64,000 nucleotides of DNA from Fischerella sp. JS2 (GCF_032393985.1 NZ_CP135918.1:2790001-2854000); one strand, 5' to 3'; shown: positions 26,550-36,384, counted from the first letter of the stretch. Notes: a model not told the origin generated them from the sequence alone. Made by a program: numbers and translations.

Positions 26550-29500
26550 CTATCCCAACACTGTCTCATCATCAGCATAATCTTCATACAAATCACCAGA
26601 CATCACTGGCTTACCTTCTGCACTTTCAATAATATTTTCGACAGCGTTATTATTTAACCAAACAGCTGTTTTTTCATAAGAATTAACATTATTAATATCA
26701 GCAGATTTGGATAGCAATTTTTTGATAATTTGAAAATCTTTAATTGAAAAAATTGCACCATTAAGTATGGCAATTTCTTTGTCAGTTTCTTGCAAAACAG
26801 CTTGAAATAAGCAGGTATTGGTGAGATTAGTTGAGTGAAGATTTGCGCCTGTGAGGTTAGCACCAGTCAAGTTGGCACTCGCTAGGTTTGCACCTGATAA
26901 GTTTGCATCTGTGAGGTTAGCACCAGTCAGATTTGCAGCGGCTAAGTTGGCATCCAGCAAGTTAGCTCCAACTAAATTTGCTCCCATTAAATTAGTATTA
27001 GATAAATCTATTTGCCCAAAATTTACACCAGCTAGCATCGCTTGTGATAAATCAGCACCTGATAAGCTGAGATAAGCAAGAGATGTTGATTGTAGACGTG
27101 TTGCAAAAGCTGCTGGATGTAAAACTTTTGTCCTAGCAATTAATATCATTAATGCTTGTGAATAAAATTCAGACAAATTTTCTGGATTGCCACAAGGCCA
27201 AAAAGTAGATTTGGTTTGTTGGTGACAAGCACAAAGTAATAAAAATACATTCATTCCCACTGCTGCATGAATCTGTTCTACATTCGCAGGGTTTTGCAAC
27301 GCTTGAAAATAAGCAAAGGCTTTGTGGGCAATACCTTCATCTAACCAACGACCTCGACAATAGATATCCCAAAAAGATAATAGGCGATCGCACAACAATT
27401 CAAAAGCAAATTCATGCTGTGGTTCTCGCCGCAAACTCTCAATCACCAGATTTTCCAATTCCGGGGAAACAATTCCAAAACCAAATAAATTGTAAAGCTG
27501 CTGAGCAACACTACTAGCAGACTCTAGCACAAAGGTAAATTCACCATAAGCGTTTTGTTGACTTTGGATAAGTAACTTCAGTTGGGCAACAATAGCTTGA
27601 GTACAGAGGAATTCTCCTAATTTGGGATGAGAAAATTCAGTTTGGAGGTGAGGGGTGGGGGAGGGGATAAAATAAAAGGCTGGGAGATTGCTGTGATTGG
27701 GTTCTAAAGTAATTTGATGGCGTTGAGAGTGTAAGATTTGTAGGGCGATCGCTTGCATGTGTTCAAGTACATCTTGAGGATGACGGTTTTGCAGCAGATT
27801 CGCGATCGCGTCTTGTGTGCGGTGGATATAAGTCGAACCTGAACGCAGCAGCATTGTTTTAACGCCACCAGTTTGCGGATATCCTAATAACCATCGACTC
27901 AGACGCTGGTGAATTTCCCATAAAAGAGTAGCGCTAGTAGTTGCTTGAGTCTTGGTAGCTAATAGTAATATCTGCTCATCAAGAAGTCCGTCTCGATGCA
28001 AAACTCCTAATAAGTAAAGCATCAAAGGTTGACAGACAAGGGCTGCAAGTTCTGGTAGCTTGGATGCAACAGAGAATACTCCTGACTGTTTGAGGAACGT
28101 AAAGAAATTTTGAGCAATGGGCAAAGATTGGACTTGCGCCCATAGTTGAAACCATTGTTTCCACTCTTCCTGTTCCCACGGTTGAATACTAATTCGGCAC
28201 AATGGCAATGGTAGTTCTAGTTCTTGAGTGATCTCCTCTAAAGCTTGTGAAGTACTAGTCAAAACAATTTTATGCCGAGACTGAGACTGCAAGCCAAACA
28301 ACTGCTGCATCAAAATAATTTTTGCCTGATTACCTTGACTAGCAGGTGGTAGTTCATCTAAACCATCTAACACAAGCAAACAAGGAGGATAATCTTGTTG
28401 CAGCCAATCACCAAGGTGGATATAACGATTAAGAGCAAAACCAGAGTTTAAGGTTGCTGCTAAAGTTTTACCGTACTTGACATCCTTGAGGCGAATTAAT
28501 ATCGGCATCCATGCAGGGTAAAATTCTTTTGCTGCAACTGCTGTCCACATTTGGCAAAAACTAGTTTTTCCATAACCGGCTTCTGACTCAATCACAGCAA
28601 TAGTATCCAAATGAGCCAGTTGTTGTCGCACCCATGTCATTAAATCAATTGGTTCAGCTGTGTTATGTGGTTGCGAATCACTCTCATTGATTGGTAAACC
28701 GTTGAGGGGAACATAAATATCCTTGAGAGCAAAGGATTCCATAAATAATGTTTCTGATTGTCTCTGCATTAAACTAGCTCGGTAGAGTTCCCGCAACAAG
28801 TCAATTTTGTCACCTACATGTAAGCCAGTCTCTGGATTTTGCAGATGTTTGTCAGTAGAATTAACAGGGCATAAATTTCCTAATCCAACGAATTTTTGTA
28901 GTTGCGCTAGAGGTGGTGCGTTTTCGGCTATCACTGCCAGTAAATGCCCAAACAGTGAATTTTGCAAACGTTGCGTGATTAATTTACTTTCTACTTCCTC
29001 CACTCCATTAGCTACAAACCAGGCTTTGACAGCATTATCTATTTGTTGTGCCAGTAATGAATCTGCGACTAAACTTAGAGCTTGTTCAGCTTGAGTATCA
29101 GTTAATTTACCTGGGCGGAGAGTTTTGAGGAGTCCTTGCAGTTGGCTATCTTGTAGGAGTCGCACAGACATGGAAGCATTATTTTGACTAATCTCCCCGT
29201 TTCCTCTTCTACTATCCCAAAGCATTATCTGATTTAACCAAGGTCTTTGTAAGCTTTTTTCTTGAACGAAAACTTGCTGTAAGCCTCGAAGATAGGCTAT
29301 CTGAAATGCTAGCCATGTGCCTTCGTTACGTTTTAATGGCTTTTTATAAGAAATTGTCCGCAGAAGACTTTCTGTCAACTGAGCAAAGACTGTAATTTCC
29401 TGCCACACAGCAGCCAAGGGTAGTTCTAACACTTCTGCCAAGCTACAAATGTCCAAAGGGATGAGGCTTTTTACTTCCATATCCTGAACAATACGGAAGG

Positions 29501-29591
29501 CGATACTCACCATCTGTCCTGGTGATAATCCACTGATATCAGAGATTTCAATATAATTTTCTGCTAGCCAATGTCGAATACTCAAGCTCAT
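26550..29591 (-). CDS. NACHT ATPase with pentapeptide repeats (NLR-like)
   Basis: A 1013-residue STAND-type protein. Residues 1-~300 are helical with no recognised domain. A NACHT module follows with Walker A ESEAGYGKTSF near 337 and Walker B LLVLDGLDELPPAS near 405. A helical winged/HETHS-like region follows to ~830. About fifteen pentapeptide repeats of A(N/D)L form occupy ~840-917 (ANLTGANLTDANLSGANLAS). The final ~95 residues, ending DEDDETVLG-like (YADDETVLG), are unique. NACHT proteins in bacteria act as sensors, several in antiphage defence, but pentapeptide-NACHT proteins in cyanobacteria have no assigned role. No effector domain is recognised, so the output is unknown. Confidence 0.85.
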   Translation of the reverse strand: MSLSIRHWLAENYIEISDISGLSPGQMVSIAFRIVQDMEVKSLIPLDICSLAEVLELPLAAVWQEITVFAQLTESLLRTISYKKPLKRNEGTWLAFQIAYLRGLQQVFVQEKSLQRPWLNQIMLWDSRRGNGEISQNNASMSVRLLQDSQLQGLLKTLRPGKLTDTQAEQALSLVADSLLAQQIDNAVKAWFVANGVEEVESKLITQRLQNSLFGHLLAVIAENAPPLAQLQKFVGLGNLCPVNSTDKHLQNPETGLHVGDKIDLLRELYRASLMQRQSETLFMESFALKDIYVPLNGLPINESDSQPHNTAEPIDLMTWVRQQLAHLDTIAVIESEAGYGKTSFCQMWTAVAAKEFYPAWMPILIRLKDVKYGKTLAATLNSGFALNRYIHLGDWLQQDYPPCLLVLDGLDELPPASQGNQAKIILMQQLFGLQSQSRHKIVLTSTSQALEEITQELELPLPLCRISIQPWEQEEWKQWFQLWAQVQSLPIAQNFFTFLKQSGVFSVASKLPELAALVCQPLMLYLLGVLHRDGLLDEQILLLATKTQATTSATLLWEIHQRLSRWLLGYPQTGGVKTMLLRSGSTYIHRTQDAIANLLQNRHPQDVLEHMQAIALQILHSQRHQITLEPNHSNLPAFYFIPSPTPHLQTEFSHPKLGEFLCTQAIVAQLKLLIQSQQNAYGEFTFVLESASSVAQQLYNLFGFGIVSPELENLVIESLRREPQHEFAFELLCDRLLSFWDIYCRGRWLDEGIAHKAFAYFQALQNPANVEQIHAAVGMNVFLLLCACHQQTKSTFWPCGNPENLSEFYSQALMILIARTKVLHPAAFATRLQSTSLAYLSLSGADLSQAMLAGVNFGQIDLSNTNLMGANLVGANLLDANLAAANLTGANLTDANLSGANLASANLTGANLTGANLHSTNLTNTCLFQAVLQETDKEIAILNGAIFSIKDFQIIKKLLSKSADINNVNSYEKTAVWLNNNAVENIIESAEGKPVMSGDLYEDYADDETVLG

Positions 29592-30040
29592 TTAGTTAAT
29601 CTAATTACACAGTAATTGTCTGTATATGGCAATTATCATCGATCTTTTTCAGTTCAAAAACACATTCATTAAGGATTTTCCTGCCTTCTGACTTGAAAGC
29701 AACCTCACCCCCTTCCCCTCTTTGCGGGTTCGCAAAGGGGTGTCCTCTCTTGACGGGGTGAGGTTTTTCATAGCAAAGCTCGTGAAACTAGTTTCATCGT
29801 GACTGCCCTGTGCCTTTCTCGTTGAAGTTCCCTGCGGGACGCTACTCTAAGAGAAGCTGCTTTGCGTCTACTGTCTATAAACTTTCTGCTGATACACATC
29901 AATAAACGATAGATGAGAGAATTGAGTATTTGGAACGCTTATCTGAATCTAAAATTGCTTCGGTAAAAATAGGGAGAATAAGTGAAGTATCGAAGCTGTT
30001 GTCCATTGAATACAAACAGCATCAGAATATAGTTTGGATT
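29592..30040. other. Intergenic region with hairpin and modular repeat
   Basis: There is no gene. At 29700-29767 a CCTCACCCCC...GGGGTGAGG hairpin encloses CCCTCTTTGCGGGTTCGCAAAG. At 29825-29871 is a modular repeat (CCCTGCGGGACGCTACTC, AGAGAAGC, TGCGTCTAC). The stretch 29930-30040 is open in frame with the next gene but is treated as 5' leader. Confidence 0.5.
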
Positions 30041-31801
30041 ATGAGCGATCGCCCTCTAAAATTATTGCTAGTTGACCAAGACCCCATCTTCCGGCTAGGA
30101 TTACGGGTCGCTCTCGAAGAATTTTCTAACTTGCAAGTAGTATCGGAGGCAGGAACAAATACTGCTGTTTTGCAGATTCTAGCAGAACTTGCCCAACAAG
30201 ACCTAAAAAGTATAAATTTAGTTGTCTTAGAACTAGGTAATAGTCGCTCTCTCCAAAGCCAGCAAATAGGTTTACAACTGTGTCGGCAAATCAAAACTCA
30301 GTATCCAAACTTACCTATTTTATTACTGACTTCTGTGCAAGACCAGGGACTACTGCTGGCAGCCAAATCTGTTGGTATAGACGGTTACTGCCCCAAAGGA
30401 ACGCCAGTTACCGAATTAGTTGACATTATGCAAGAAGTAGTAGCTGGTCGTTCCTACTGGTATGTCTTCAACGACACAATAGCAGAGGAGTTACCCTCAT
30501 CTCCCCACCGCCCCACCACCCCATCTCCCCACCGTTTTTTCACTCGGCTATTAGAAAACCTGCGTTTGTCAGGAAATGTCCAAATAGATGCTAATTTAGC
30601 GGCAGTAACAGCGAAATTGCAGATTCCTGGACAGCCGATATTAGAACGAGCAATGTTAGCTGGACAGCGACGGGAGTTGTTAGCAGCTCGTTGGTTAATC
30701 AATCATTTATTAGCAACATCACAATCCAAGCAAATCAGCGACCAAAGTCAATCTCAAGCTGCTGAGCAATTACCACTACCTGTAGTAAATATCCCTAGCG
30801 ATCACACTATCACCCCAAACACTCCCTCTCTACTTAGCCCGAGAGCGCTACAAGCCACAATATTTACATCTTGCCTAAATAAACTGCAATTACCCTTGCA
30901 AAATGTTACAGATGTGTCTTTAGAAATTGACATCTTGCGTCCAGATAAAAAACGAGAATTACTTTATTTGATTTTGCAAAAAGTTGCTGATATTTTAGAT
31001 GATCTACGTAATTCCCAAATTACAATTAATCAATTAACTGAAATAAAAAATTCGATTTTACAGGAATTATGGAAGGAAGTTTCAACAGAATTTTTTGGAA
31101 AATTTTCTCGGGTAAGATTTGGTAATAATCAGATAGAAATTCTCAATGTAGTATTACAAAGTTCTGGAGTAGTACAAACAGTAATTCTCAGCCAAATTCC
31201 CTTAGTTGTTGATTTATTTTCTTACTTATTATTTCAAACAGATTTAATTATTGACAATACTAATTATTCTGCGGGAAGCTTTGAAGCTAATCAACAGGTT
31301 GAAATGTTATTAGAAAACTTGTTAATTCAAGTAGGTAATGCTGTCGTCCAGCCTCTACTAAACTATTTAGGAGATATAGAAGATATTAAGCAAAACTTTT
31401 ATGATCGTAAATTGATTTCCACACGAGAGATTGAACGCTTTAGAAATAGTTTATCTTGGAAATATCGGATAAAAAATTTAGTAACCGAACCGAAAGCTAT
31501 TTTTGAAAGTCGCTATGACCTATTTGTATTTGCTCCCCGTGGTATTGCCAAAACTTCTATTTATGCTCCTCGTCGTCAAGAATTAGTCGAACTTTCAGGA
31601 ATTCGTTTATGGGTGACATTGGGACTAGAATTTGGTGATGCGATCGCTCCTCGTTTGCAATCTTTATTATCTTTCTTAGGGAGTGGAGTAGTCTTTGTAC
31701 TCACACAAATAGTTGGTCGAGGTTTAGGTTTAATTGTTCGTGGTATTTTACAAGGTATTGGTAGTGTTTCGTTCTCAGAAGGAAAAAATAAAAAAAGTTA
31801 G
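30041..31801 (+). CDS. Receiver domain fused to DUF3685 (Ycf55-type)
   Basis: A 586-residue protein from ATG 30041 (MSDRPLKLLLVDQDP). The frame stays open to 29930, but the later start gives the normal receiver N-terminus. Residues 6-125 form a CheY-like receiver in which the phospho-acceptor region reads LVVLELGNSRS, with Glu in place of Asp, so it is probably not phosphorylated. The rest (~190-586) matches the cyanobacterial DUF3685 family related to plastid Ycf55, of unknown function. It ends in two hydrophobic segments. A short proline/histidine-rich insert (30490-30536) separates the two parts and is built of repeat-type CCCCACC words. Confidence 0.75.
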   Translation: MSDRPLKLLLVDQDPIFRLGLRVALEEFSNLQVVSEAGTNTAVLQILAELAQQDLKSINLVVLELGNSRSLQSQQIGLQLCRQIKTQYPNLPILLLTSVQDQGLLLAAKSVGIDGYCPKGTPVTELVDIMQEVVAGRSYWYVFNDTIAEELPSSPHRPTTPSPHRFFTRLLENLRLSGNVQIDANLAAVTAKLQIPGQPILERAMLAGQRRELLAARWLINHLLATSQSKQISDQSQSQAAEQLPLPVVNIPSDHTITPNTPSLLSPRALQATIFTSCLNKLQLPLQNVTDVSLEIDILRPDKKRELLYLILQKVADILDDLRNSQITINQLTEIKNSILQELWKEVSTEFFGKFSRVRFGNNQIEILNVVLQSSGVVQTVILSQIPLVVDLFSYLLFQTDLIIDNTNYSAGSFEANQQVEMLLENLLIQVGNAVVQPLLNYLGDIEDIKQNFYDRKLISTREIERFRNSLSWKYRIKNLVTEPKAIFESRYDLFVFAPRGIAKTSIYAPRRQELVELSGIRLWVTLGLEFGDAIAPRLQSLLSFLGSGVVFVLTQIVGRGLGLIVRGILQGIGSVSFSEGKNKKS

Positions 31802-31958
31802 TGGTTAGTAGTTAGTGGTTGGTGGTTAGTGGTTAGTGGTTGATAGTTAATTAGCATTGACAAATGACCAATAATCACCAATCACCAATTACCAATTACC
31901 AATTATCGACCCCAACGGATAATATAAGTGTTCAAGCGGACATGATATAACTCATATT

Positions 31959-33509
31959 TCATATTTTCCAATCGCGGCGAAAGTGGAAGAAACTTTCTAA
32001 AAAATCTTGCAATTTTGTATTATTTTGTAACCTTTGCTGATGCCACTGTCTAGCAGTTTGTTCCAAAATTTCTGAAAAACTGGGAAAAATTGCAGCTAAA
32101 TTCGCTATGTGATTGATTTTAATTTTTTGAGCGATCGCTAAAGCAATAATATTAATTAATTCATTTGCTGCTGCTCCCAATACCCCAGTTCCTAAAATTT
32201 CTCCATTACGTCGAACAATTAATTTACAAATACCTGTAGTTTCTTCCTGGATTTGAGCTGCTGCCAGTATTTTAAAATACTGCCGTAACACAATGATTTC
32301 ATTTTCACCATACTGGTGTTTTGCTTGTGCTTCTGTCCAACCAACTTGAGCCAGCATGGGGTGAGAACATACTCCCCAAGGAATGCAATGATAATTTACT
32401 TTATTCCAAGGAAAAAATAAAGCATTTTTCAAGGCAATTCTTGCTTCATAATTAGCAATGTGAGGAAATTCATAACCACCGATAACATCACCACAAGCAT
32501 AAATCTGGTTGTTATTTGTTTGTAGTTTTTCATTGACTACCAAGCGGCGGTGATGCCATTTCACACCCACAGCTGCTAAATTGATGGATTCAATATTTGG
32601 CTGCTGGGCAGTAGCTACTAAAATTTCATCAGTTTCAATGGCTTTGTGTCCTGCTTGTAGCCATTTTTTATCTTCAATGAGCCGAACCTGAGTTACTGTT
32701 GTGTTTGTAAGGACACGCACACCTTCTGCTTCTAATTGTGCTTGCAGAAGTTGAACTATTTCAGGGTCAGCATGACGGATGATAGAAGGGTGATGAACTA
32801 TGAGTGTGACATTACAACCCAAGCGCACTAGAGTTTGTGCTACCTCTATGCTTTGGGGAGTACCACCAATAATTACCCAATTCTGGGGGGGTGTAGAACT
32901 GCCTAGAGACTGCCAAATTTCTGAGAGAGTAAGAAAACCAGTTTTTTGCAATCCTTCAATCTCTGGAATTACCGGAACTGAACCACTAGCCAACAAATAG
33001 GTGCGTGCGCGTAGTAAACGATTATTAACAACAAATACTAAATCGGGTGAGGCTTGAAATTGCCCTTTGCCAATCACAACATCGACGCCTTGAGCTGCTA
33101 ATACAGCAGGTGAATGAAATTGTTCTAGATTAGAACTTACACCACGAGCGTAGAGCAATGCTTCTGACCATACCACAGGTGTTTGAGATTTTCCTGAAGA
33201 TATAGCTATAAAAGGGTCTGGCTGGGAAAGTGCCTCTGTTTTTTCCGTTGAGCTATGAATTGTACCGTTAGAGATATTTGTAGGATAAAAAATATCTGGT
33301 GGTTTAGAAATACCAATTCCGAGTTGAGCAGCATTACTTACCTGTTCGGCAAGCGTGCCAATTTTACTAAAAACGTGGTGATGAATAAATCTATAATCTG
33401 TTTTGGCTTCTACTAAAGCAACTTTAGCTTTGAGCTGGGTTGCCATCAGGGCAGCAAAACGCCCTGCAAGACTGCCACCAATAATTACGACATCGTACTC
33501 AAGAGTCAT
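31959..33509 (-). CDS. FAD/NAD disulfide-oxidoreductase homologue lacking the redox cysteines
   Basis: A 516-residue protein with the fold of mercuric reductase/dihydrolipoamide dehydrogenase. FAD binds at VVIIGGSLAGR (7-17). A second dinucleotide loop VIIGGTPQSIEVA lies near 215-230, the flavin motif is IYACGDV, and a C-terminal dimerisation domain completes it. Where this family has C-x4-C after the first strand, the sequence reads DYRFIHHHVFSKIG (residues 38-51), with no cysteine. It therefore cannot use the usual dithiol mechanism and may be a simple flavoprotein dehydrogenase or a sensor. The physiological substrate is unknown. Confidence 0.78.
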   Translation of the reverse strand: MTLEYDVVIIGGSLAGRFAALMATQLKAKVALVEAKTDYRFIHHHVFSKIGTLAEQVSNAAQLGIGISKPPDIFYPTNISNGTIHSSTEKTEALSQPDPFIAISSGKSQTPVVWSEALLYARGVSSNLEQFHSPAVLAAQGVDVVIGKGQFQASPDLVFVVNNRLLRARTYLLASGSVPVIPEIEGLQKTGFLTLSEIWQSLGSSTPPQNWVIIGGTPQSIEVAQTLVRLGCNVTLIVHHPSIIRHADPEIVQLLQAQLEAEGVRVLTNTTVTQVRLIEDKKWLQAGHKAIETDEILVATAQQPNIESINLAAVGVKWHHRRLVVNEKLQTNNNQIYACGDVIGGYEFPHIANYEARIALKNALFFPWNKVNYHCIPWGVCSHPMLAQVGWTEAQAKHQYGENEIIVLRQYFKILAAAQIQEETTGICKLIVRRNGEILGTGVLGAAANELINIIALAIAQKIKINHIANLAAIFPSFSEILEQTARQWHQQRLQNNTKLQDFLESFFHFRRDWKI

Positions 33510-33649
33510 CCGCTAACAGGATTTTAGATTTTGGATTTTTGATTGGTGAGGTACGGGTGGTGTCAATAGCGTCACCACATTGATTACCCTTCCACAGATA
33601 AATATCCTCAATCGTCAATAATCAGAAACTTTGAACATTGGACTGTTGA

Positions 33650-34741
33650 CTATGGACTATTGACTAAAGCGATCGCGTCTAATAAACGCTGGTTTTCTGA
33701 GGATAAGCGAACAGCAACACGGAAATAGCCATCACCCAATTCAGGGAAACTCAAGCAATCGCGAATTAAAATTCGGTGATGCTTGAGTAGTCGTTGTTGC
33801 AATTCAAGACTGGAGTACTGTGATTTCACAAGTAAAAAGTTAGCAGCACTTGGTAAGGGTTGCAAACCTGGAATTTGGTCTAAACCCTTAAATAACTGCT
33901 TTCGTGTTGTTTCTAGCCATGTCCAAGTTTGCTTCTGAAAGTCTTGATCAACAACTACAGCAACTGCTGCGGCTTGAGCAAGAATGTTGACAGGCCAGGG
34001 GTCGCGCCAAGACTGCCAACGCCGCAAACGATCAGGATGAGCGATCGCGTAACCCAACCGTAGTCCAGGCAGACTATAGAACTTGGTGAGCGATCGCAAA
34101 ATGACTAAATTGGGATATTTCTCTACTTCTCCAATTATGCTTTGTTGTTGGTCTGGAGGTAGAAAATCCATAAACGCTTCATCCACCACTACCAAAGCGA
34201 ATTTCTCTAGATAGGGCAGAATGGCTTGTTTTGAGAATAATTTTCCTGTTGGATTATGAGGGTTATTGAGCAGTAGTCCTTTGTCTTTTGTGATTTGTTC
34301 TCTGTCAAGAATAGATGACAAATCACTGATCACGAATGACTCTTGATCAATGAGTGAGGCAAGAGGAAAGTCCAGCACTTTAGCGTTGTATGCCGCTAGC
34401 GATCGGTAGTAGTCGCCAAAGGCTGGAGTTATGAAAGCTGTTGCGGCTAATTCTGCCAATTCCTTTCCTACCAGAGTTAGTAATTCTGCCGAACCGTTAC
34501 CCGGCAGAATCCACTCTGGCGGCAGTTGATGAAACTTACCCAGAGCCAGTCTTAGTTCACAATAATCTGGATCTGGATAGTGTCGAAGATTAACCAGTTG
34601 TGACTCAATAGCAACTAACGCACTGCTTGGGGGTCCTAACGGGCTGATACTCGCAGAAAAATCAACAATAGCACTGGGGGAACAGCCAGCCAGCGCTGCT
34701 GCCCAAGCTAAATTTCCCCCATGTGCCATTTGCCGCATCAA
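33650..34741 (-). CDS. cobD: Threonine-phosphate decarboxylase, cobalamin pathway
   Basis: A 363-residue PLP enzyme of aminotransferase class I/II. It begins HGGNLAWAAALAG, the signature of CobD-type enzymes, and holds the PLP lysine in SLTKFYSLPGLRLGYA (~225) plus LLNNPHNPTGKLF. It forms (R)-1-amino-2-propanol phosphate for the nucleotide loop of cobalamin (or pseudocobalamin). No other cob genes are adjacent. The ORF could start one Met later; the chosen ATG lies 26 bp after the HU stop, suggesting loose co-expression with hupB. Confidence 0.85.
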   Translation of the reverse strand: MMRQMAHGGNLAWAAALAGCSPSAIVDFSASISPLGPPSSALVAIESQLVNLRHYPDPDYCELRLALGKFHQLPPEWILPGNGSAELLTLVGKELAELAATAFITPAFGDYYRSLAAYNAKVLDFPLASLIDQESFVISDLSSILDREQITKDKGLLLNNPHNPTGKLFSKQAILPYLEKFALVVVDEAFMDFLPPDQQQSIIGEVEKYPNLVILRSLTKFYSLPGLRLGYAIAHPDRLRRWQSWRDPWPVNILAQAAAVAVVVDQDFQKQTWTWLETTRKQLFKGLDQIPGLQPLPSAANFLLVKSQYSSLELQQRLLKHHRILIRDCLSFPELGDGYFRVAVRLSSENQRLLDAIALVNSP

Positions 34742-34767
34742 AAAAGATTTCCCTAAAACATCACTAA

Positions 34768-35052
34768 CTAAGATTTTGGGGGTGCAACTTTCTCTCTAAA
34801 CAGCTTTCCAGCAGAGAAGGCAGGAACCTTTGTGGCAGGAATTTCCATCTTTTCGTTGGTTTTGGGGTTACGCCCTTCGCGGGCTTTGCGTTCCCGCGAT
34901 TCAAAAGAGCCAAATCCCACCAGGGTCACTTTATCACCAGAGGAAACAGCTTCAATGATAGTTTCCAAAGCCGCAGTTAAAACAGCATCAGCTTGTTTTT
35001 TGGTTACGCTAGCCTTCTCAGCTACTGCATCAACTAATTCACCTTTGTTCAT
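34768..35052 (-). CDS. hup: Histone-like DNA-binding protein HU
   Basis: A 94-residue HU protein with a full set of motifs. These are MNKGELVDAVAEKASVTKKQ, GFGSFESRERKAREGRNPKT (the arm region) and a C-terminal KLFREKVAPPKS. It bends DNA and is a general nucleoid component; in Anabaena it is needed for heterocyst development. The start is unambiguous and a stretch AAGGAG precedes it on the minus strand. Monocistronic or followed by cobD at 26 bp. Confidence 0.96.
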   Translation of the reverse strand: MNKGELVDAVAEKASVTKKQADAVLTAALETIIEAVSSGDKVTLVGFGSFESRERKAREGRNPKTNEKMEIPATKVPAFSAGKLFREKVAPPKS

Positions 35053-35725
35053 GTCAAACTCCTTGAGGTTTATTTGAGATAGTCTACAGATGCCCTTGAC
35101 GCATCTTTACTTAAAATCTCTGTTTTGAGATTTACAAAAGCCGTCCTTGTGAGTATTTTTGCTTAAAATTCTTGTAACTCTCATAGGCTCGACTTTTCAA
35201 TGAATCATTCTAAAGTGTTCAAGCCAGAAGTGGATAGATGAAAGCATTAATTTATATGGATTTCAGGATTTTTTATTGTAAAAGAGTAATTGTTTCACTA
35301 AAAACACCCCTTTTTTTAGGAAAAAATACCTAGTAAAAGTCCCTATTGCCAGCTTAACAGGGGGTGGGAAGGTGGGGAGAAAACAATTCAAAATTCAAAT
35401 TTTAGGAAAAGGGTGTGAGGGGTGTGGGAAGTGTGGGGAGTGTGTAGACGCGCTTTGCGCGGCTTGCTGTAAGGGTGGAGTAGGGGGAGAAGGGGAAGAC
35501 AAGTTTTTAATCTATGCTTATCATCCCTTTACTTTTTTTTCTAATTTTTTATTAACCAGGATTTGGAATTATTAATTATCTTGTTGAACAGAATAATAAC
35601 TTTGTTATAAGTTATGTAAACTTTTCGATCTCTATTAGAACAATATGAGAGAGTAAGAACCCCTACCTTTTGCTTTTAAGGAAGGGATGAAGCCCGATTC
35701 GCAGAACTTTAGAAGGCGCGTTTCT
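35053..35725. other. Intergenic region with G-rich and modular repeats
   Basis: No gene is recognised. An open frame at 35372-35575 simply translates a GTGTGGGGAGTGTG array and a TAGACGCGCTTTGCGCGGC palindromic module (35445-35480). The upstream half is the hup promoter side; boxes not defined. Confidence 0.55.
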
Positions 35726-35938
35726 CTACTTTTCGCGTTCAATGATTACTAATAAATCACCTATTTCACAATCGAGCGCTAGGCAAATTTTCTCCAAGGT
35801 ATCAAGTGGGATAGATTTTGCTTTGCCATATTCAATTTTTTGAATATTTGCAAGCGACATCTCTAGCTCTCGCGCTAACGCATTTTGAGACAAGCCTTTG
35901 TCTTCTCTTAGCTGTTTTAGTCTGACCTCCACAGGCAT
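35726..35938 (-). CDS. XRE-type helix-turn-helix regulator
   Basis: A 70-residue single-domain HTH protein. The HTH reads VRLKQLREDKGLSQNALA, RELEMSLANIQKIE then YGKAKSIPLDTLEKICLALD, the standard Xre/SinR pattern. It ends EIGDLLVIIEREK. Single-domain XRE proteins are often antitoxin-like or self-repressing regulators, but no toxin partner is adjacent on the same strand. It could regulate the divergent 36152 gene. Confidence 0.82.
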   Translation of the reverse strand: MPVEVRLKQLREDKGLSQNALARELEMSLANIQKIEYGKAKSIPLDTLEKICLALDCEIGDLLVIIEREK

Positions 35939-36079
35939 AACTTAACCACCTACTAATAGTACAACTAACTAATAGTAGTCTATCTATGAAATATAAAATA
36001 TGAGAAGTTAACTAAAAGCTTGCTAATTTTTAGTTAACTATCTATTGATTAGATATCTAAAAGCATGTAATAATAAACA

Positions 36080-36122
36080 TAGAGAAAGCGGTCCCAACCA
36101 ACCAAAGTAGAAACCGCTTCTC
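36080..36122. terminator. Hairpin between the XRE gene and the 36152 gene
   Basis: GAGAAAGCGGT and AACCGCTTCTC are imperfect arms with one bulge, followed on the plus strand by TATCCTTTTTAT. It ends 30 bp before the 36152 start and could act as an attenuator. Confidence 0.45.
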
Positions 36123-36151
36123 TATCCTTTTTATCAAAGGCTTCATCAATT

Positions 36152-36352
36152 ATGACACAACCCATCTTTTGTCCAACACCCACCAGAGGATTGCTGAATT
36201 TGGTTTATGCTCGTCAAATTCAGTTTCGTAAACTTCATAAAAATAATCAACGGCGATTTGCCTGTCGTATTACTTGGAGCAACGGCGACAAAGATATCTT
36301 TGTAGCAAATGATGCTCAAGCGATCGCCCAAAAACTTCGACAAATTACATAA
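36152..36352 (+). CDS. Small conserved-type hypothetical protein
   Basis: A 66-residue basic protein (MTQPIFCPTPTRGLLNLVYA...). The C-terminal half (RRFACRITWSNGDKDIFVAN) resembles a small beta-sheet domain, then a helix AQAIAQKLRQIT. The opposite strand is also open over nearly the same span (36146-36355). The plus frame is preferred because of its better start context and its compositional fit. Function unknown. Confidence 0.55.
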   Translation: MTQPIFCPTPTRGLLNLVYARQIQFRKLHKNNQRRFACRITWSNGDKDIFVANDAQAIAQKLRQIT

Positions 36353-36384
36353 CACAGCAGTTTTCTCGCTCCCATGTTTTGCGT

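Noticed and set aside
35372-35575. 67-codon frame rich in Cys and Gly
   Set aside because: It translates a G-rich minisatellite and a palindromic module.
36146-36355. 69-codon frame opposite the 36152 gene
   Set aside because: The plus-strand frame has the better start and composition; only one of the two is likely real.
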